Of a stretch of 64,000 bases of DNA, positions 22,063 through 33,330 are shown piece by piece. Within the stretch, counting starts at the first letter, position 1, and each line of letters starts with the position of its first letter. The translations under genes and the position numbers were made by a program. The DNA is from Kingdonia uniflora. Taxonomy: Eukaryota; Streptophyta; Magnoliopsida; Ranunculales; Circaeasteraceae. The notes under the pieces are model-generated. The model was not told where the DNA came from and made no database searches. It saw only the letters and a list, made by a program, of their open reading frames with translations. The stretch spans positions 682,001-746,000 of the forward strand of contig JACGCM010002890.1 in the NCBI GenBank assembly GCA_014058105.1, read 5' to 3'.

Positions 22063-24240
22063 ATGCGTACCCGTCGAGCTTCGAGACTGAGGTTGATAGA
22101 GGAGGAGGTCGAAAATGAGGCTAGTGTGTCTGGTCGTGCTTCGATGGATGAGGGTAGCGACGTTGAAGAACTAGTCATAGCAAAAGATTTCCAACTAGCA
22201 GTGGTATATCCTGGAGCTGGGGGTTCAAGTAGTAGGCGTCGTAAGATGGTAGTGACCGATGATAGTGGCGAGGAAGATATGGAGGGAGGAAAGCGAGAGA
22301 CGCGAAGGTCGAGTTGGGCCTTCGGGTGGAGAAAGGGGGGAGGGGGAGCAAGGTGACCATGATGGGGATTCGACTGATTCAGATGAGGCTATTGGTTCTA
22401 TTTCGGATAAAGAGAGACAGAGGTTAGATCGATTTATGGCTAAATATGGGTTGTCAAAGGTAGGGGCTATATTATATTCTGCGGGGTCAAGGTACAGCTT
22501 CTAGTCAAAGCCTTGAGAAGGTATTATGGCCTTCAGGGGCCAAATTCAGCTAGGGATGCAATTCCTTCTTCGATGGCTGGTGAAGGAAGTGTTAAATTTT
22601 TTGGGATGTGGCCCCGTGTCAAATGAACATGTATTTTTATGAAATGATGAGGATAATTGAGGGTATGAATGTAAAACTGTGAGGTGGGGGGAGGAGTTTA
22701 ATTGAGTGGCACGACATTGTCTCGTTCTACTCCAAGAAAGCAAACTAGAAGGTTGACACCTATCACATCCAGTGTCACACAGATAAGCCCTGGTTATTTG
22801 ATTTGTGCTCGATTTTTTATGGGTAGGATAGAGATTTGGTAATAGTATGGGGTAGCTATGAGAATGTCGAAGGGGATGACCCTTATAGGTTTCATCATAA
22901 AGTCTATAATCCAAGTAAGTTTTCTGTTGAAGAATTTATTTGATATATTATTCTAATAAACTGGTGATTGTATTTATGTTTATTCTGTAGGTCCTCAAAG
23001 CCAAACTTGGGCGAATCCGAGGGAATATATTGACGCCTTAATCGATTCAGACGAGGAGTCGATGAATTTTGTTTTCACGAAGCTCGGTATCAAGAGGAAG
23101 AGACAGAAAAGGACAGATTCCCTGCTTCGAAATGTACCCATTACGTTGAAGCCATCAAAGAAGAGGGGAGGCGAAAGTACTTCGAAAGTGGTCGAAGGAA
23201 TTGAGGAGAAGAATTTGGAAAGGAAAGTACAATATGTTCTGAAGGCAAAAAGGGGGTCGAAGCAGGCGGCGCTAGTGCCCAAATTAGCTAGTGATGCTTC
23301 GAGACAGAGGTCGAAGCAAGCATCGACCCAGGCTGAGAAAGGGAAGGGAAGGGTCGTTCCCGAGTCTCTAAGGGTATAACAGACGATGGGTCCTCAGCTT
23401 AAAAGGTGTAGGGCACTGGGGGAAGATGCGGAAGATGCGGGCGAAGATATGGCGGAAGCTAAGCGAAAGGAACATTCTTTGGCCATGGTTTCTTTGATGG
23501 CAGAACTCTGTGGAGATAACCTAGATGAGGCATCGAGGCAGATGAAGAGGTGTATGTACCAGGTAACTGTCTATTTGCTTGTGCGATTCTGACATTTTCT
23601 TAAGTGCTTCATTCTTTGAGAAGTACTGACGGCTCTAATATTCTTGCAGACGGATGCTTGGGCGCAGTATTTCAACAAGGTGGTGAAAGTGGCAAAGAGG
23701 AAGTTGCAGGAGGCGGTTGACAGTCTGGAGCTTGCTCGAGGGACTGAAGCGTCGTTGGTGTCTGAGAATAAAACTTTAAAGTAAGATCTGGCGGCTATCT
23801 CTGATGCGTTCGAGAAGAGATTCGAGGCTCAACATTATACTCATGAGCAGGTATTGAAGTTGAAGCTTGCTGAGAAGGAGAATGAAAAGAAAGAACAGAA
23901 GGAGAGTTTCCATGGGCAATTTGATTATGATGTTTCGAATAATGTTAGGATGAAGGAGTTCATAGAGATTTTGGTGTATGATCCTAAAACTCTGTAATGC
24001 TTCCCTGTTACCCAAGATCCTGTTGTTGAAGATTCTTTGTAGACAGAAGGGATAGAGGTAGATGTTGCTGATAGAGGTGGCATGGAGGCTCCTATGATCG
24101 AAGGTACCAATGCTAGAACTATAACTTATCTGGTCGTCGATGAGGTATTGTACGGGGTCAAAATATTCTACTGGAGGTGCTGGGGTTGCTGGAAATGAAG
24201 ATCCTATTGGGGGAGAAGGTGCAGCCACTCCGGTATGAGG
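22063..24240 (+). pseudogene. Main antisense gene of Tat-2: acidic region, gypsy-type domain, basic region, coiled coil
   Basis: The start MRTRRASRLRLIEEEVE follows an intron acceptor at 22056. Next is an acidic, Asp/Ser-rich part (STDSDEAIGSISD) and FMAKYGLSKVG. The gypsy-type transposon domain covers about 22520-22700, with GIMAFRGQIQLGM and a relic of the PCQM...YEMMR motif. A HDIVSFYSK segment and VYNPS precede intron 22915-22990. Exon 2 has NPREYIDALIDSDEE and a basic KRKRQKR stretch, likely a nuclear localisation signal, then DSLLRNVPIT. Intron 23563-23649 follows, then a coiled-coil exon (23650-24000) with a TAA at about 23779. Several stops and frameshifts make it a pseudogene. Equivalent introns occur in Tat-1 and Tat-3. 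Nuclear location is inferred from the basic stretch only. The 3' end is approximate. Confidence 0.65.
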
Positions 24241-24666
24241 TATTGTATGGGAGTGCCACGCCACTTTTTTCTGATTTTTCTATTGGGTTGTAATATTTGA
24301 ACAATGTCGAGCTTTCTTTGTACTTGATCTTTAAACTTGTGATTGCTTCGAATTGCTGTGCTGAAACTGACTTGTACTATACAGATTCTATACAATTGTA
24401 AGCTATACTGAAACTGATTTGTATTAACTTGAATTGTACTGAATTGCTGTACTGGATTCTTGCTGTATGCTCTGAACTTGATTTGAATTATATTATATTC
24501 AATCTGATTCTCTGATATATGTTGCCTTAGAACATCTTGCATGTAGCAAGCTGTTAATATTCTTAGATATTTGTATCTGCATATGTTGTAAATGTATAAT
24601 GAATATAGAGTGATCGAGGCTTGAAGAGCTTCGAGATAGTTGTGACACTTGGGTAGACCCAAGAGA

Positions 24667-25253
24667 TTTACTGGACTTCGAAGGCCTAAGCCACAACGAA
24701 GTAAGACGTGGTTGCCCCCAACGCATTCTCGAGGGTCCGGTCTCTCGACCATTCGTGCTCCTCGAGTTTGTTCGAATGTTGGGAGTTTTAAAATTTTGGA
24801 GGTTGCCCCCAAGTATCAGTCGGGCTGAGGGTGACATGATACTTAGAAGAAACCAGAAAATTTACTGGACTTCGAAGGCTTGAGCCACAATAAAGTAAGA
24901 CGTGTTCATCGCCAATGTATTACCGAGGTTCCGGTCTTTCGACCATTCGTGCCCTTCGAGTTTGCTCGAATGTTAAAAGCTTGAAATTTTTTGAGGTCGC
25001 TACCTAGTATCAGTCAGGTCAAAGGGTTGACATGATACTTAGGCTTAACCATGAAATTCACTGGATTTCGACGGCTTGGGGCCTGATCAAAGTAGAACGT
25101 GTTCGCCCCCAATGCATTCCTGAGGGTCCGGTCTTTCGACAATCTTTGCCCCTCGAGTTTGCTCGAAATTGGAGGTTTGAAAAAATTTCAAGGTCGCACC
25201 CAAGTATCAGTCGGGTCGAAGGGTTGACATAATACTTAGGCTTAACCAAAAAA
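24667..25253. repeat. Tandem array, about 195-bp unit, three copies
   Basis: Unit starts are tttactggacttcgaaggc at 24667 and 24861 and ttcactggatttcgacggc at 25057; a fourth start breaks off after 25254. Each unit carries a gtccggtctttcgac-type segment, a ctcgagtttg segment and agtatcagtcgggt. It lies between the convergent 3' ends of the antisense gene and integrase, like the unrelated array in Tat-1. Confidence 0.85.
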
Positions 25254-25299
25254 TTTATAGGAGAGCAGGAGACGAAGTTTGGGTAAAAAGATGTTCATT

Positions 25300-26624
25300 G
25301 ATTTACAGTGTATTTACATCAGTGGAACAAAGTGGAGGCCGTGACCATTTGTATGATACTAACTGCATTGTATTCCAAGGATTTGGTAGAGGCTCTTCAT
25401 CTTCTGTCATCAGGTAATATGAACCTTTGTCAGTTTTACCATACACGACATAAGGTCCTTCCCAGGACTTGGCTAGCTTGTCAGCATTCCGAGGCTTCAA
25501 TGATTGTGCGACCTCTCGAAGTACAAGGTCTCCGATATTGAAACTTTAAGGTCGAACTCTCTTGTTGTATGACTTCTGAAGTGATAATTGGTAACGGCCG
25601 AGGTTGGCAATGGCTTGATCTCTAGTCTCGTCGATCCATAACATGTTGTATCTGAGTTCAAACTCGTTGTCTTCACCTGGGAGGTTTGGATCTCGTGTGG
25701 GTACGTCAAATTGAGTAGGGAGCACTGCTTCAGTACCATAGGCTAGAAGGAAAGGGGTGCAGCCTGTTTATTTTCTTGGTGTTATTCAATAGGCCCAGAG
25801 GATATGTTGTAATTCCTGAACCCATCGTCTTTTCATCGCATCGACACATTTCTTGAGGTCGTCGACTATGGTCATGTTGATTGCTTCAACTTTACCATTT
25901 CCATGGGGGTAGTAAGGTGTTGAGGGTGAGAGGACGATGTTGTGTTTTTTGAGAAAGTTTCTGACTTTGCTCCCAACGAACTGCGGACCATTGTCACATC
26001 GAATCATATGAGGGCACCCGAAGTGTGTGATGATGTTTTCCCATAGAAATTTGATGACTTCTTATTTTTTGGTTCGACACAAAGGTACGGCTTCGATCTA
26101 TTTGGTAAAATAATCTGCTGCAACCAGGATATTCTCTCGGCTACCCGATGCTTTAGGAAAAGGACCGATGAGATCGATAACCCATATCTTGAATGGCCAT
26201 GAGACTTGACTGGAATGGAGGTCTTGCGAAGGGCTGTGGATGTCATGGGCATGACGTTGGCATTTGTCACAATGTTTGGCGTACTCTTCGGCTTATTTCT
26301 TCGTGTTTGGCCAAAATAAACCTTGGGAGATGGCCCGAGGGCCATAGATCAACTTGCAGTATGAGCACCGCAGGTACCTTCACGGAGTTCGGCTAGAATT
26401 GTAGAGGCTTCGGTTTGAGAGATACATCGAAGGAGGATACCATTTGAGGATTTATGATGTAACTCGTACTTGTGGATGGTGTATCTTCGATAGTTCTCTA
26501 ATAATGATCGTTTGGCTTTGGGATCATCTGGGAGGGTAGCATTGTTAAAGTAATAGAGGAATGGTGTTCTCCAGTCATCTGGATTGAGACTCTCACCCCC
26601 ATTATTGATGGTATTGACTTCCAT
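25300..26624 (-). pseudogene. Integrase of Tat-2 pol, degenerate
   Basis: From 26624 down: an N-terminal part with LREGTCGAHT and CDKCQRH (zinc-binding His/Cys region), a VIDLIGPF segment with the first catalytic Asp (26173-26175), RCDNGPQFVGS with the second (25993-25995), and GNGKVEAIN with the Glu (25885-25887). All three triad residues are present, unlike Tat-1. The frame is cut by stops, including one after AADYFTK. The C-terminal part (25500-25303) has KLAKSWEGPYVV, a chromodomain-free tail of the kind found in gypsy integrases. It is followed by the tandem array. Confidence 0.85.
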
Positions 26625-26639
26625 TTGGTTGATACTTGG

Positions 26640-27130
26640 GCGTTCGAGTACTTCGATATGGAGGGTTCAGGATTCTGATTAGCCTAACATAGCTGCTATG
26701 TAGGCGAGGGTATCTGCATGTTTGTTTTCTCCTCGAGGGTAATGAGTGATAGAAGATTTTTTGAGAAAATGGTCCATGCACTGTTGAACGAGAGTAGCAT
26801 ATTCAACCATGCAACCGTTAGCTTACTTTTCACTAGTGTAATGTCTTTGAACAAGTTGAGAATCTGTGAAAACTGTGAGTTTAGGGACACCAAGTTTGAG
26901 GGCAAGGTTAAGGCCGTGAATTAAAGCTTCATACTTAGCCTCGTTGTTAGAGCATTCAAAGTTTAACTTAACTGCCTTCTCTATTCGATAATTGGTAGGT
27001 GTAACCAGGACTATGCCAATCCCTAAACCGTTAGGTCCAGCGGATCCATCTGTGAATAGATGCCATCCTGTGTTAGGGATCCATGAATCTGTTGGCTTGG
27101 GTTGATCTTCTGCCAGGTCATCTACATGTT
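26640..27130 (-). pseudogene. Second RNase H of Tat-2
   Basis: Minus-strand reading from about 27075: LFTDGSAGPNGLGIGIV, a LNFECSNNEAKYEALIHGL segment and a FTDSQLV segment, then a tail toward 26640. The TDGS, NNEA-YEAL and TDSQLV motifs carry the catalytic Asp/Glu positions of type I RNase H. Its place between RT/RNase H and integrase marks the Tat lineage. The later part has frame breaks. In the live element it would digest the RNA strand of RNA/DNA hybrids; how it divides work with the first RNase H is not settled. Confidence 0.75.
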
Positions 27131-27256
27131 CCTCCCAATTGGCATCTTTGTCCGGGAAGTCAGCAAGGAAATCTGCTACTACTTGGCCTTTTTAGGATAT
27201 CTGCTTCTCGAATGTGATGTGATGTCCACCATGATAAGCTGACCACTACTGTACTC

Positions 27257-28420
27257 TTATGGATTTCTCTTTTTGCTGAGTACTTCTCGAAGGGGATAGC
27301 TTGTTATAACACGGATGGGGTGAGCTTGAAAACATGATTTGAGTTTTCGGGCAGTGTAGACGAGGGTAAGGAGAAAATGCTTAACTTTCAAATATCGAGT
27401 TTCTGCAGGTGTTAGAGTTTTGCGGAAAAAATATACAGGTTTTTTGATGTTTGATTCGAGTTGAATGAGAACTGAACTGATGGAGGTATATGCAATAATG
27501 AGATATAAAGAGAGTGTCTCGCCTTCGATAGGGGTGCTGATGATGGGTGGTTGACCAAAGTATGTTTTGAGTTCGAAGGCCTGTTCATATTCGAGTGTCC
27601 AGTTGATCTTGAGGTTATTTTTCTTTTTTGCTTTATATATGCCTTGGTCGTGTAAGAGGGAAAAGAGCCAAGCACAATGGTCTGAGGATTTGGAGATAAA
27701 ACGGTTGAGGGATGCTATCTTAACGACCACTTTTTGAACATCTTTTTTAATTCGGGGCGAAGGCATGTCAATAAGGGCTCGAATATGGGTTGGGTCAATC
27801 TCGATACCTCCTTTACTGATAAGATCGCCTAACAATTTTCCAGGTGAAATAACAAATTGCCATTTGTCTGGGTTAAGTTTCATGTTGTATGTTCGAAGTA
27901 TCGAAAAGACTTCAGTTAGGTCTTGAATATGGGACTATTTTTGGAGGCTCTTGCACAACATGTCGCCGATGTAAACTTTGACTGACTTGCCAAACAAGGG
28001 TTTGAACATGGTTGTAACAAGGCGTTGGTAGGTGGCACCCACATTTTTAAGGCCGAAGGGCATGTCATTAAAATAGTAAAGGCCTTGTTCAGTGATATAG
28101 GAAGTTTTAATTTGATCTTTGGTGAGGAGGGGTACCTGATTGTAACCCGAAGCTGCATCCATCATTGATAGGCGCTCATGTCCAGCAGTGGCCTCAAGGA
28201 GTACTGAGATGACCGGGAGGGGGAAACTATCCTTTGGTATGTGCTTGTTGAGGTCTATGAAGTTTACGCAGATTCTGATCTTGCCATTTTTTTTGGGAAC
28301 TGCAATAATGTTTGATATCCATTCGGCATACTTGACTTCTTTGATGAAACCCACGTCTATGAGTTTGCCTACTTCAAGGTTTATTTCTTTTCAAGGTCGT
28401 GGGGTCAAGGTTCGCTTCTT
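27257..28420 (-). pseudogene. Reverse transcriptase and first RNase H of Tat-2, changed active site
   Basis: From about 28420: MGFIKEVKYAEWISNIIAVP, KNGKIRICVNFIDLNKHIPK, FPLPVISVLLEATAGHE and MMDAASGYNQVPL (first catalytic Asp), then MPFGLKNVGATYQR. The motif normally YIDD reads YIGD (Gly codon about 27965-27967). After a frame break, MKLNPDKWQFVISPGKLLG (27883 down) continues through the thumb and PVYFFRKTLTPAETRYLKV to AHPIRVITSYPLREVL (RNase H). Loss of an active-site Asp alone would inactivate it. Tat-1 keeps YIDD. The order RT then RNase H matches Ty3/gypsy. Confidence 0.88.
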
Positions 28421-28767
28421 CTATTTTACTACTATAGAATGAGGTATAAGATCGAGGCGATGGCATGCCAAACTGGGGTCGACACCGGGCATCTCCTGGA
28501 ACGTCCATGCAAAGATGTCTTTATTTGCTCAAAGGATGTCTGTGAGCTTGAGGCGTTCTGCCTCATCTAAAAAAGCTCCAATGAATGTACCTTGACCAGG
28601 ACCGTCGAGTTTGATATAGACAGTGCGTTCGATGGGTGAGGTGGCGGTTGTCAAAGGTATGGGGATAGAGAGAGATAGTAATTGCTATAGGAGTCTGGTG
28701 AGTTTCTGGGTCTGATCGATCTCCAGATGCTCACATGAACGGGCATGGCGTTGATAGCCTTTAAATT

Positions 28768-29094
28768 TCAAGTACCAGAAGGGGTAATGAAATGAAGGGT
28801 CTGATGATAGGTCAAAGGTATAGCACGCATGGCATGGAGCGTGTCGCGCCTGAGGATATCAAGGTATTTTAACTTCTTGTCGATGATAAGAAAAGTGGTT
28901 TGAAGTGTTACTGGGAGGATGATCCGACCAATAATAACTTTTGTGGCCCCATTAAAACTTTTCAGTTCGACATTGGCGACGGTGACGAGGTCTGTTTTCT
29001 TCATGGCTTGAAGAGTTTGGTGGAAAAACACATCGACTGCACTTCCTGTATCGATAAGCATGGTGTGGAAGACGAGGTGTTCGATCTTAATCAT
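28768..29094 (-). pseudogene. Aspartic protease of Tat-2
   Basis: An open 108-residue stretch of the polyprotein carries LIDTGSAVDVFF (DTG codons at 29052-29044), then SFNGATKVIIGRIILPV and YLDILRRDTLHAMRAIP, the flap-like and C-terminal parts of a retropepsin-type protease. It is flanked by gag upstream and RT downstream in the same orientation. The domain itself looks intact, but the polyprotein around it is broken. Confidence 0.85.
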
Positions 29095-29137
29095 AATGAC
29101 TAAGGGGTCATAATGGGGAAAACGAACATGCGATGTA

Positions 29138-30957
29138 TCACAGTCGATGACAGAGATGCCTTCGGGTCGAGGGGAGAAGCTTGATTATGGCTGGAGGGGC
29201 AGGCAACTTCTCCTGGTAAGTGAGTTTGTAACATTCTTCAACACGCTTGTGCTTGCTCTTGGAACGACCGCTGTCGATATTATTAACTTTGATGAAATGT
29301 ATTTGGTATATATGGACCTTGGTTGGGTCGACAGCAGGGGTGGATTGAGGTTTGAGGTATGACCCGTTAAGGTAGCTGGGAAGGTCGACAACATAATGAT
29401 GTAGATGACCTTCCTTGAGGATGATTTCGAGAGAGCACTCTGGGGTGAAGCACTTATTGGTGTAGTGATAGTTACACTTGTGTTTGGGCAAGTAAGGTTC
29501 GCCTGGTTTTACCTCGATAGGAAAAGAGATACACCATATGGGGTCTGCCTGGATCTGTGGTAGAATAGTGCTAAGAGGGGCAGTAAGTGTGGGTAGAGCC
29601 GGCTTTTGCCGCTTCCTGAGAGCTTTAACATTATTACCAGTATGAGGGCATTTGTGGCTCTCAGTTTCCTGTGAGACAAGAGCGATCAGGGATGTGGGAG
29701 TAGAAGGTGGGCCTTGTCAAAGTTTATTGATGGTAGAGGTCGAAGATTGCCCCTGTTTATGTGATTCGTGGAGGCGCTCGAGGTCAATATACCTATTGAC
29801 TTTTGAGAACATCTCCTCGAGGGTTTGAGGTTTATGGAGGACCAGGTACTCTTTAACATGGCTGTGATCTGGTAAGGCATTTGAATACGCGAGGACAACA
29901 TTCGCGCAGTTAAGGTTTTTGACTTTTCGTGACTCATCGAGAAACCTCTTGGTGAAGGCTTTGAGGGTTTCACTGAGGGATTTTCTGAAATTTAAAAGGG
30001 CATCAACTCTAACATCTCTGTCTTTGTTGAAGCAAACTATGCGATGAAAAGATGGGATAGTTGCTCAAAACTTTGAATAGAGCCACTGGGAAGGCTGTGA
30101 TACCATCGAAAAGGGCTATCTGTGAGACTTGTGGGAAAAAAGTGACACATCAGGTGGTCGGCTGTAGAGTTGAGACTTAGAGCATTTTGGAATTCGAGAA
30201 TATGAGATTGAGGGTCGGTATTGTGGTATTTGCTGAGTTTGGGAGCACAGAAATTTGGAGGCACCTTGATAGCGAGGTGTTTGGGGCAGATGGGGTTATT
30301 CAGTCGACTCCATGAGTTTAGAGTTGGGCTTGCGCTGACGCAGATAACTTGCTAGATTTTGTAATCGAGGTCTTGCTTTACACAGTGAGCAAGATGAAGG
30401 GGGGGATCGAGGGATTCGGGAATGATGAGGTCGAGTCTTCGGTGTGTTTTCGGCGCTGCACTCCCCGATACGTTCTTGGGCAGGATGGATTTAGGGTATC
30501 TGGAGGAGTGAAGGGTGGAGTCAGAGGAGTCTTTCATAGGGTGGATGTCGAGATGGATAGAGCCAGTGAGGGGAACAGTGAGGAGAGCACCTACGGCATC
30601 GATATGGACCAGAGGTATTTCCTGATATGGTAGAGGCCCCAGTTGGGCACGGCCAGACACGCGCGATAGGGCTGGTGCTTGAGACGGTAGGGGAGCGTCT
30701 AGAGGCCGTAGTCGCTGTAGCTCCCAGACTCTATTGCGCAATTCATCGGTGGCGCGGTTCTGTCCGTCGGCATCATCTAAACGGCGATTCCGCTCGACTT
30801 CAAATTCTTGTCGGTACGTTTTACGTTCCTGGTGTAATTGTGTTTGGTATCGCTCCTCGGCTTGAGCGAATTGTTGGGAAAGTAGGGTTAGTTGGGTGGC
30901 CACTCCGCCAACGGAGTTGTTGGCATGGGTGAATCTAAAACGGAGGGTGGGGGCCAT
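29138..30957 (-). pseudogene. gag of Tat-2, broken
   Basis: The likely start is the Met at 30957. An in-frame ATG at 31038 falls in the primer-binding site. The N-terminal part (30957-30352) has a coiled-coil-like run around QFAQAEERYQTQLHQERKTY, followed by a Pro-rich linker. The gag core (30264-30037) shows FRWYHSLPSGSIQSFEQLS, the W..LP.GSI.S...L pattern of plant gypsy gag. The part from 29973 to 29686 includes a LHKPQTLEEMF segment. The C-terminal part (29491-29138) has CNYHYTNKCFTPEC, a Cys/His group at the nucleocapsid position. At least three frame breaks occur. Gag would form the particle shell. Confidence 0.8.
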
Positions 30958-31021
30958 TGAGAATGATCTATGGGAGTTGGAAAAGGGGGAAAATGAGCAA
31001 AGAAGATTGGTAGGGTGGGCA

Positions 31022-31039
31022 GACACAAACGACGCCAAA
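31022..31039 (-). other. Primer-binding site of Tat-2
   Basis: Directly inside the 5' LTR the minus strand reads tttggcgtcgtttgtgtc, related to the tggcgccgtytgtg primer sites common next to plant gypsy LTRs. I cannot name the tRNA with confidence. Confidence 0.65.
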
Positions 31040-31821
31040 TGTAGGGGCCTAACTTCTCACGGAGGGAAGTCGACTCTTACACCACGGGATTTATCTTCTA
31101 TCAAAGGGGTTTAAATATATAATCTATAACATAAATAATTTACTGATAATATACTAGCGTGGAGGCCTAGAATGGGACGCTCCACGACCTCTGATGAGGA
31201 CTTTTAAGAGAGTTTATATTTTGTCGAGTAGTCGAAGGTTCGAGTATTGTTTGTTTTACAGAGTGATCGAAGGTAAACATTAAGGGCTCTGGGAAGAGAT
31301 ATTGTAACCTCTCTTTGGTTCCCCATCTCTCCTATTTATAGAACATAGGAAAAGCCAAGTCACCAAGATTAGGTCACATTACAAGTGTAGTCTCCGGGTA
31401 TCCTCTGGATATCGAGCAGGTATCTCAGAGTTGGTATTGACGTCGGAAATGTAGGGTCTGGGACTGTCCTCTGACACTGTAGTAGTTGTTGGGTCTGTCA
31501 CTGTAGTTGTCTGTTGGTTCTATCACTGTAGCCGTATGTTGGTTCTGTCACTGTAGTTGACAGGACCGACAACGGCGCCGTTATTATCCGATGAGCTGTC
31601 TGTCTTGTCACACTTCGGCCATGTACGGATATGGTCAAAGTGTTTCTGATGTTCATGTGGAGTTCATCTTCAAGGCTTGTTCAGAGTCGAGGCTTCGTCT
31701 TCGGATAATCTTTGGAAGGCTTGTTTACGGATTGAAAAGGGCTTCGAGATATTCGAGTGTAGGCTCCGAGGTAGCCTTCGAGTGGATGACTAGGGTAGAA
31801 GACTGCGAGTAGGCTACTACA
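31040..31821 (-). repeat. 5' LTR of Tat-2
   Basis: It runs from tgtaggggcc to ctactaca (782 bp), with the short inverted repeat tgta...taca. It is paired with the 3' LTR at 15994/18612-19390. About four imperfect copies of a 30-bp unit around ggttctgtcactgtag lie at 31478-31560. The right flank aacac matches the left flank aacgc at 15989. Confidence 0.9.
31331..31340 (-). promoter_or_regulatory. TATA box of the Tat-2 5' LTR
   Basis: The minus strand reads tataaatagg here. The same site is in the 3' LTR (18902) and as tataaata in Tat-3 (about 59906-59914). It should direct gag-pol transcription leftwards, opposite to the antisense cassette. Confidence 0.6.
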
Positions 31822-32718
31822 AACACCTCCTTCTACTTCTTTAACTCCTAATCATTCATGAAGATAAGATAAGTTACTGATGTTTGAAGCACAACTAGGA
31901 GGTGATGTAAACAGATTTTAGACCTTCTAAAACACAACAACGATCTCTATAATCATCTCTCAAAACTCATCTCCTAATCATTCAAGTATAGATTTAAGTT
32001 GTAGATGTTCGAAGCACAACTAGGAGGCGATGTAAATAGATTTCAGATCTTCTGAAATACAACAGCGATCTCTCACAATAAATCTTTCTAGACCAACCTA
32101 ATCTCCCTAAAGCATATGGTAATAGAACCAACATAATAGGGTGAAATACTTACCCAATAGAGCATGAAAGTAAGGCAAAAGAACAACAGGTTACCTGCAA
32201 TCTGTTGGCTGGAGAAGGTGGGTTGATCAACACTTCTCTCTATTATCTCCAATTCGAACCAAACTCAAAGACCACAATTGCAATAGCAATGACAGGTGCA
32301 ATAGCAAGGGTAAGAGTAACAATGGCGAGGTGAAACAACCGTAAGAAAGGCAAAAACAACCAAGGAGGAGGTGAGGAACAATGGCAAGGTAAAACATCCC
32401 TCTCTCTATCTTAAACAATATAAGTTTTCTCTCTCTCCACTCCTAACTGCAGCAGCTCCTTCTCTTCTATGATGGTTCCCATAACCCTACTCTTCTACTA
32501 ATTATCGAAGGTAAAGATCCTATACTACAATGGCAATGTAACTAAGATGAACCTGCTCATGTGTGAGAAACGACACGACTTAAGTAATAAGAGAAAGAAA
32601 ACATAGACTAACTACCTTCTAAGGTGCTTGACTAAGCATTATACAAATGATTTACGTGTGCAAATGATGCACGATGAAAAAATATGGATAAAAAAACAAA
32701 AATATACGGGATATTACA

Positions 32719-33330
32719 ACTAGGCCCCAAACTGGCACTTGTCAGGATTGAGTCTCATTTTGTAGAAACATAGTATTTCGAAAGTTGTGTATAAATCTAC
32801 GATATGGTTCTTCTTCTTGAAACTTTTACACAACATATCATCAATGTATACATCCATCATTTTTCTAAGATGATCTTTGAACATCTGTGTCATCAACCCT
32901 TGATAAGTGGCTCCAGCATTCATGAGACCGAAAGGCATAGCCTTGTAGCAATACAGGCCATGCTCTGTAATAAAATTTGTTTTCTCTTGATCGTCGGATA
33001 GCAGAGGTATTTGATTGTACCCTAACACGGCATCCATCATGGATAAGAGTTCGTGCCCTGCAGTAGATTCGAGCAAATGGTTTATGATAGGAAGTGGAAA
33101 ACTATCCTTCAGAGTATATTTCTTGAGGTCTGTGAAATCTACGCATATTCTTATCTTGCAATTTTTCTTCGGTACTGCTACAATATTCGAGATCCATTCT
33201 GGATAGTTGGCTTTTCAGATTAAACCAACTTCAATAAATTTATCGATCTCTTTGTTGACTTCTTCTCAGAGTCTTGGTGCTAAAGTTCTTTATTTTTATT
33301 TGACGGCTTCAGCTTTATTTTTCAAATTAA
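32719..33330 (-). pseudogene. RT N-terminal and palm part of Tat-1
   Basis: Minus strand: an N-terminal region with stops from about 33330, then MLESTAGHELLSMMDAVLGY (33076 down, with the first catalytic Asp), MPFGLMNAGATYQGLM, and VYIDDMLCKS (YIDD at about 32848-32837). It ends in a NPDKCQFGA segment cut by the solo LTR border at 32718. The rest of the domain starts at 13340. The active-site motif is intact here, while it is altered in Tat-2. Confidence 0.85.

Larger units (their letters stand above)
15994..31821 (-). mobile_element. Tat-2: Ty3/gypsy retrotransposon, Tat type, both LTRs present
   Basis: The ends are tgtagg at 15994-15999 (continuing at 18617) and ctactaca at 31821. The target duplication is aacgc (15989-15993) against aacac (31822-31826), one CpG-decay-like change. 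On the minus strand the order is 5' LTR 31040-31821, PBS, gag, protease, RT, RNase H, second RNase H and integrase (30957-25300). Then come the tandem array 24667-25253, the plus-strand antisense cassette 19575-24240, PPT 19391-19405 and the 3' LTR. Without the T' solo LTR (2.6 kb) the length is about 13.2 kb. Stops in gag and pol and a changed RT motif show it is dead. It sits inside the solo LTR of family T and is therefore younger than it. Confidence 0.88.
13341..32718 (-). mobile_element. Solo LTR of family T, minus strand, split by Tat-2
   Basis: The two outer pieces are 13341-15993 and 31827-32718. Plus-strand tgtcacaccccaaatttc at 13341 is the reverse complement of the LTR end seen at 48160. 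The right end gatattaca at 32718 is the reverse complement of the tgtaat LTR start at 44105. Inner landmarks match in reverse, for example ctcatgtgtgagaaacgacac at 32561 against 44230. Joined length is about 3.5 kb against 4.06 kb for the copies at 44105 and 49965. No internal domain is present, so this is a solo LTR left by LTR-LTR recombination. Flanks are acagg at 13336-13340 and actagg at 32719-32724, a likely target duplication with one indel, inside the RT of Tat-1. Confidence 0.8.

Noticed and set aside
30957..31038. Start of gag at the ATG at 31038
   Set aside because: This ATG lies in the primer-binding site next to the LTR border; the Met at 30957 is more likely.
1707..31821. Tat-1 and Tat-2 as a tandem array of one element
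   Set aside because: They differ widely in LTR, arrays and coding sequence, and Tat-2 has its own target duplication inside the solo LTR that splits Tat-1.
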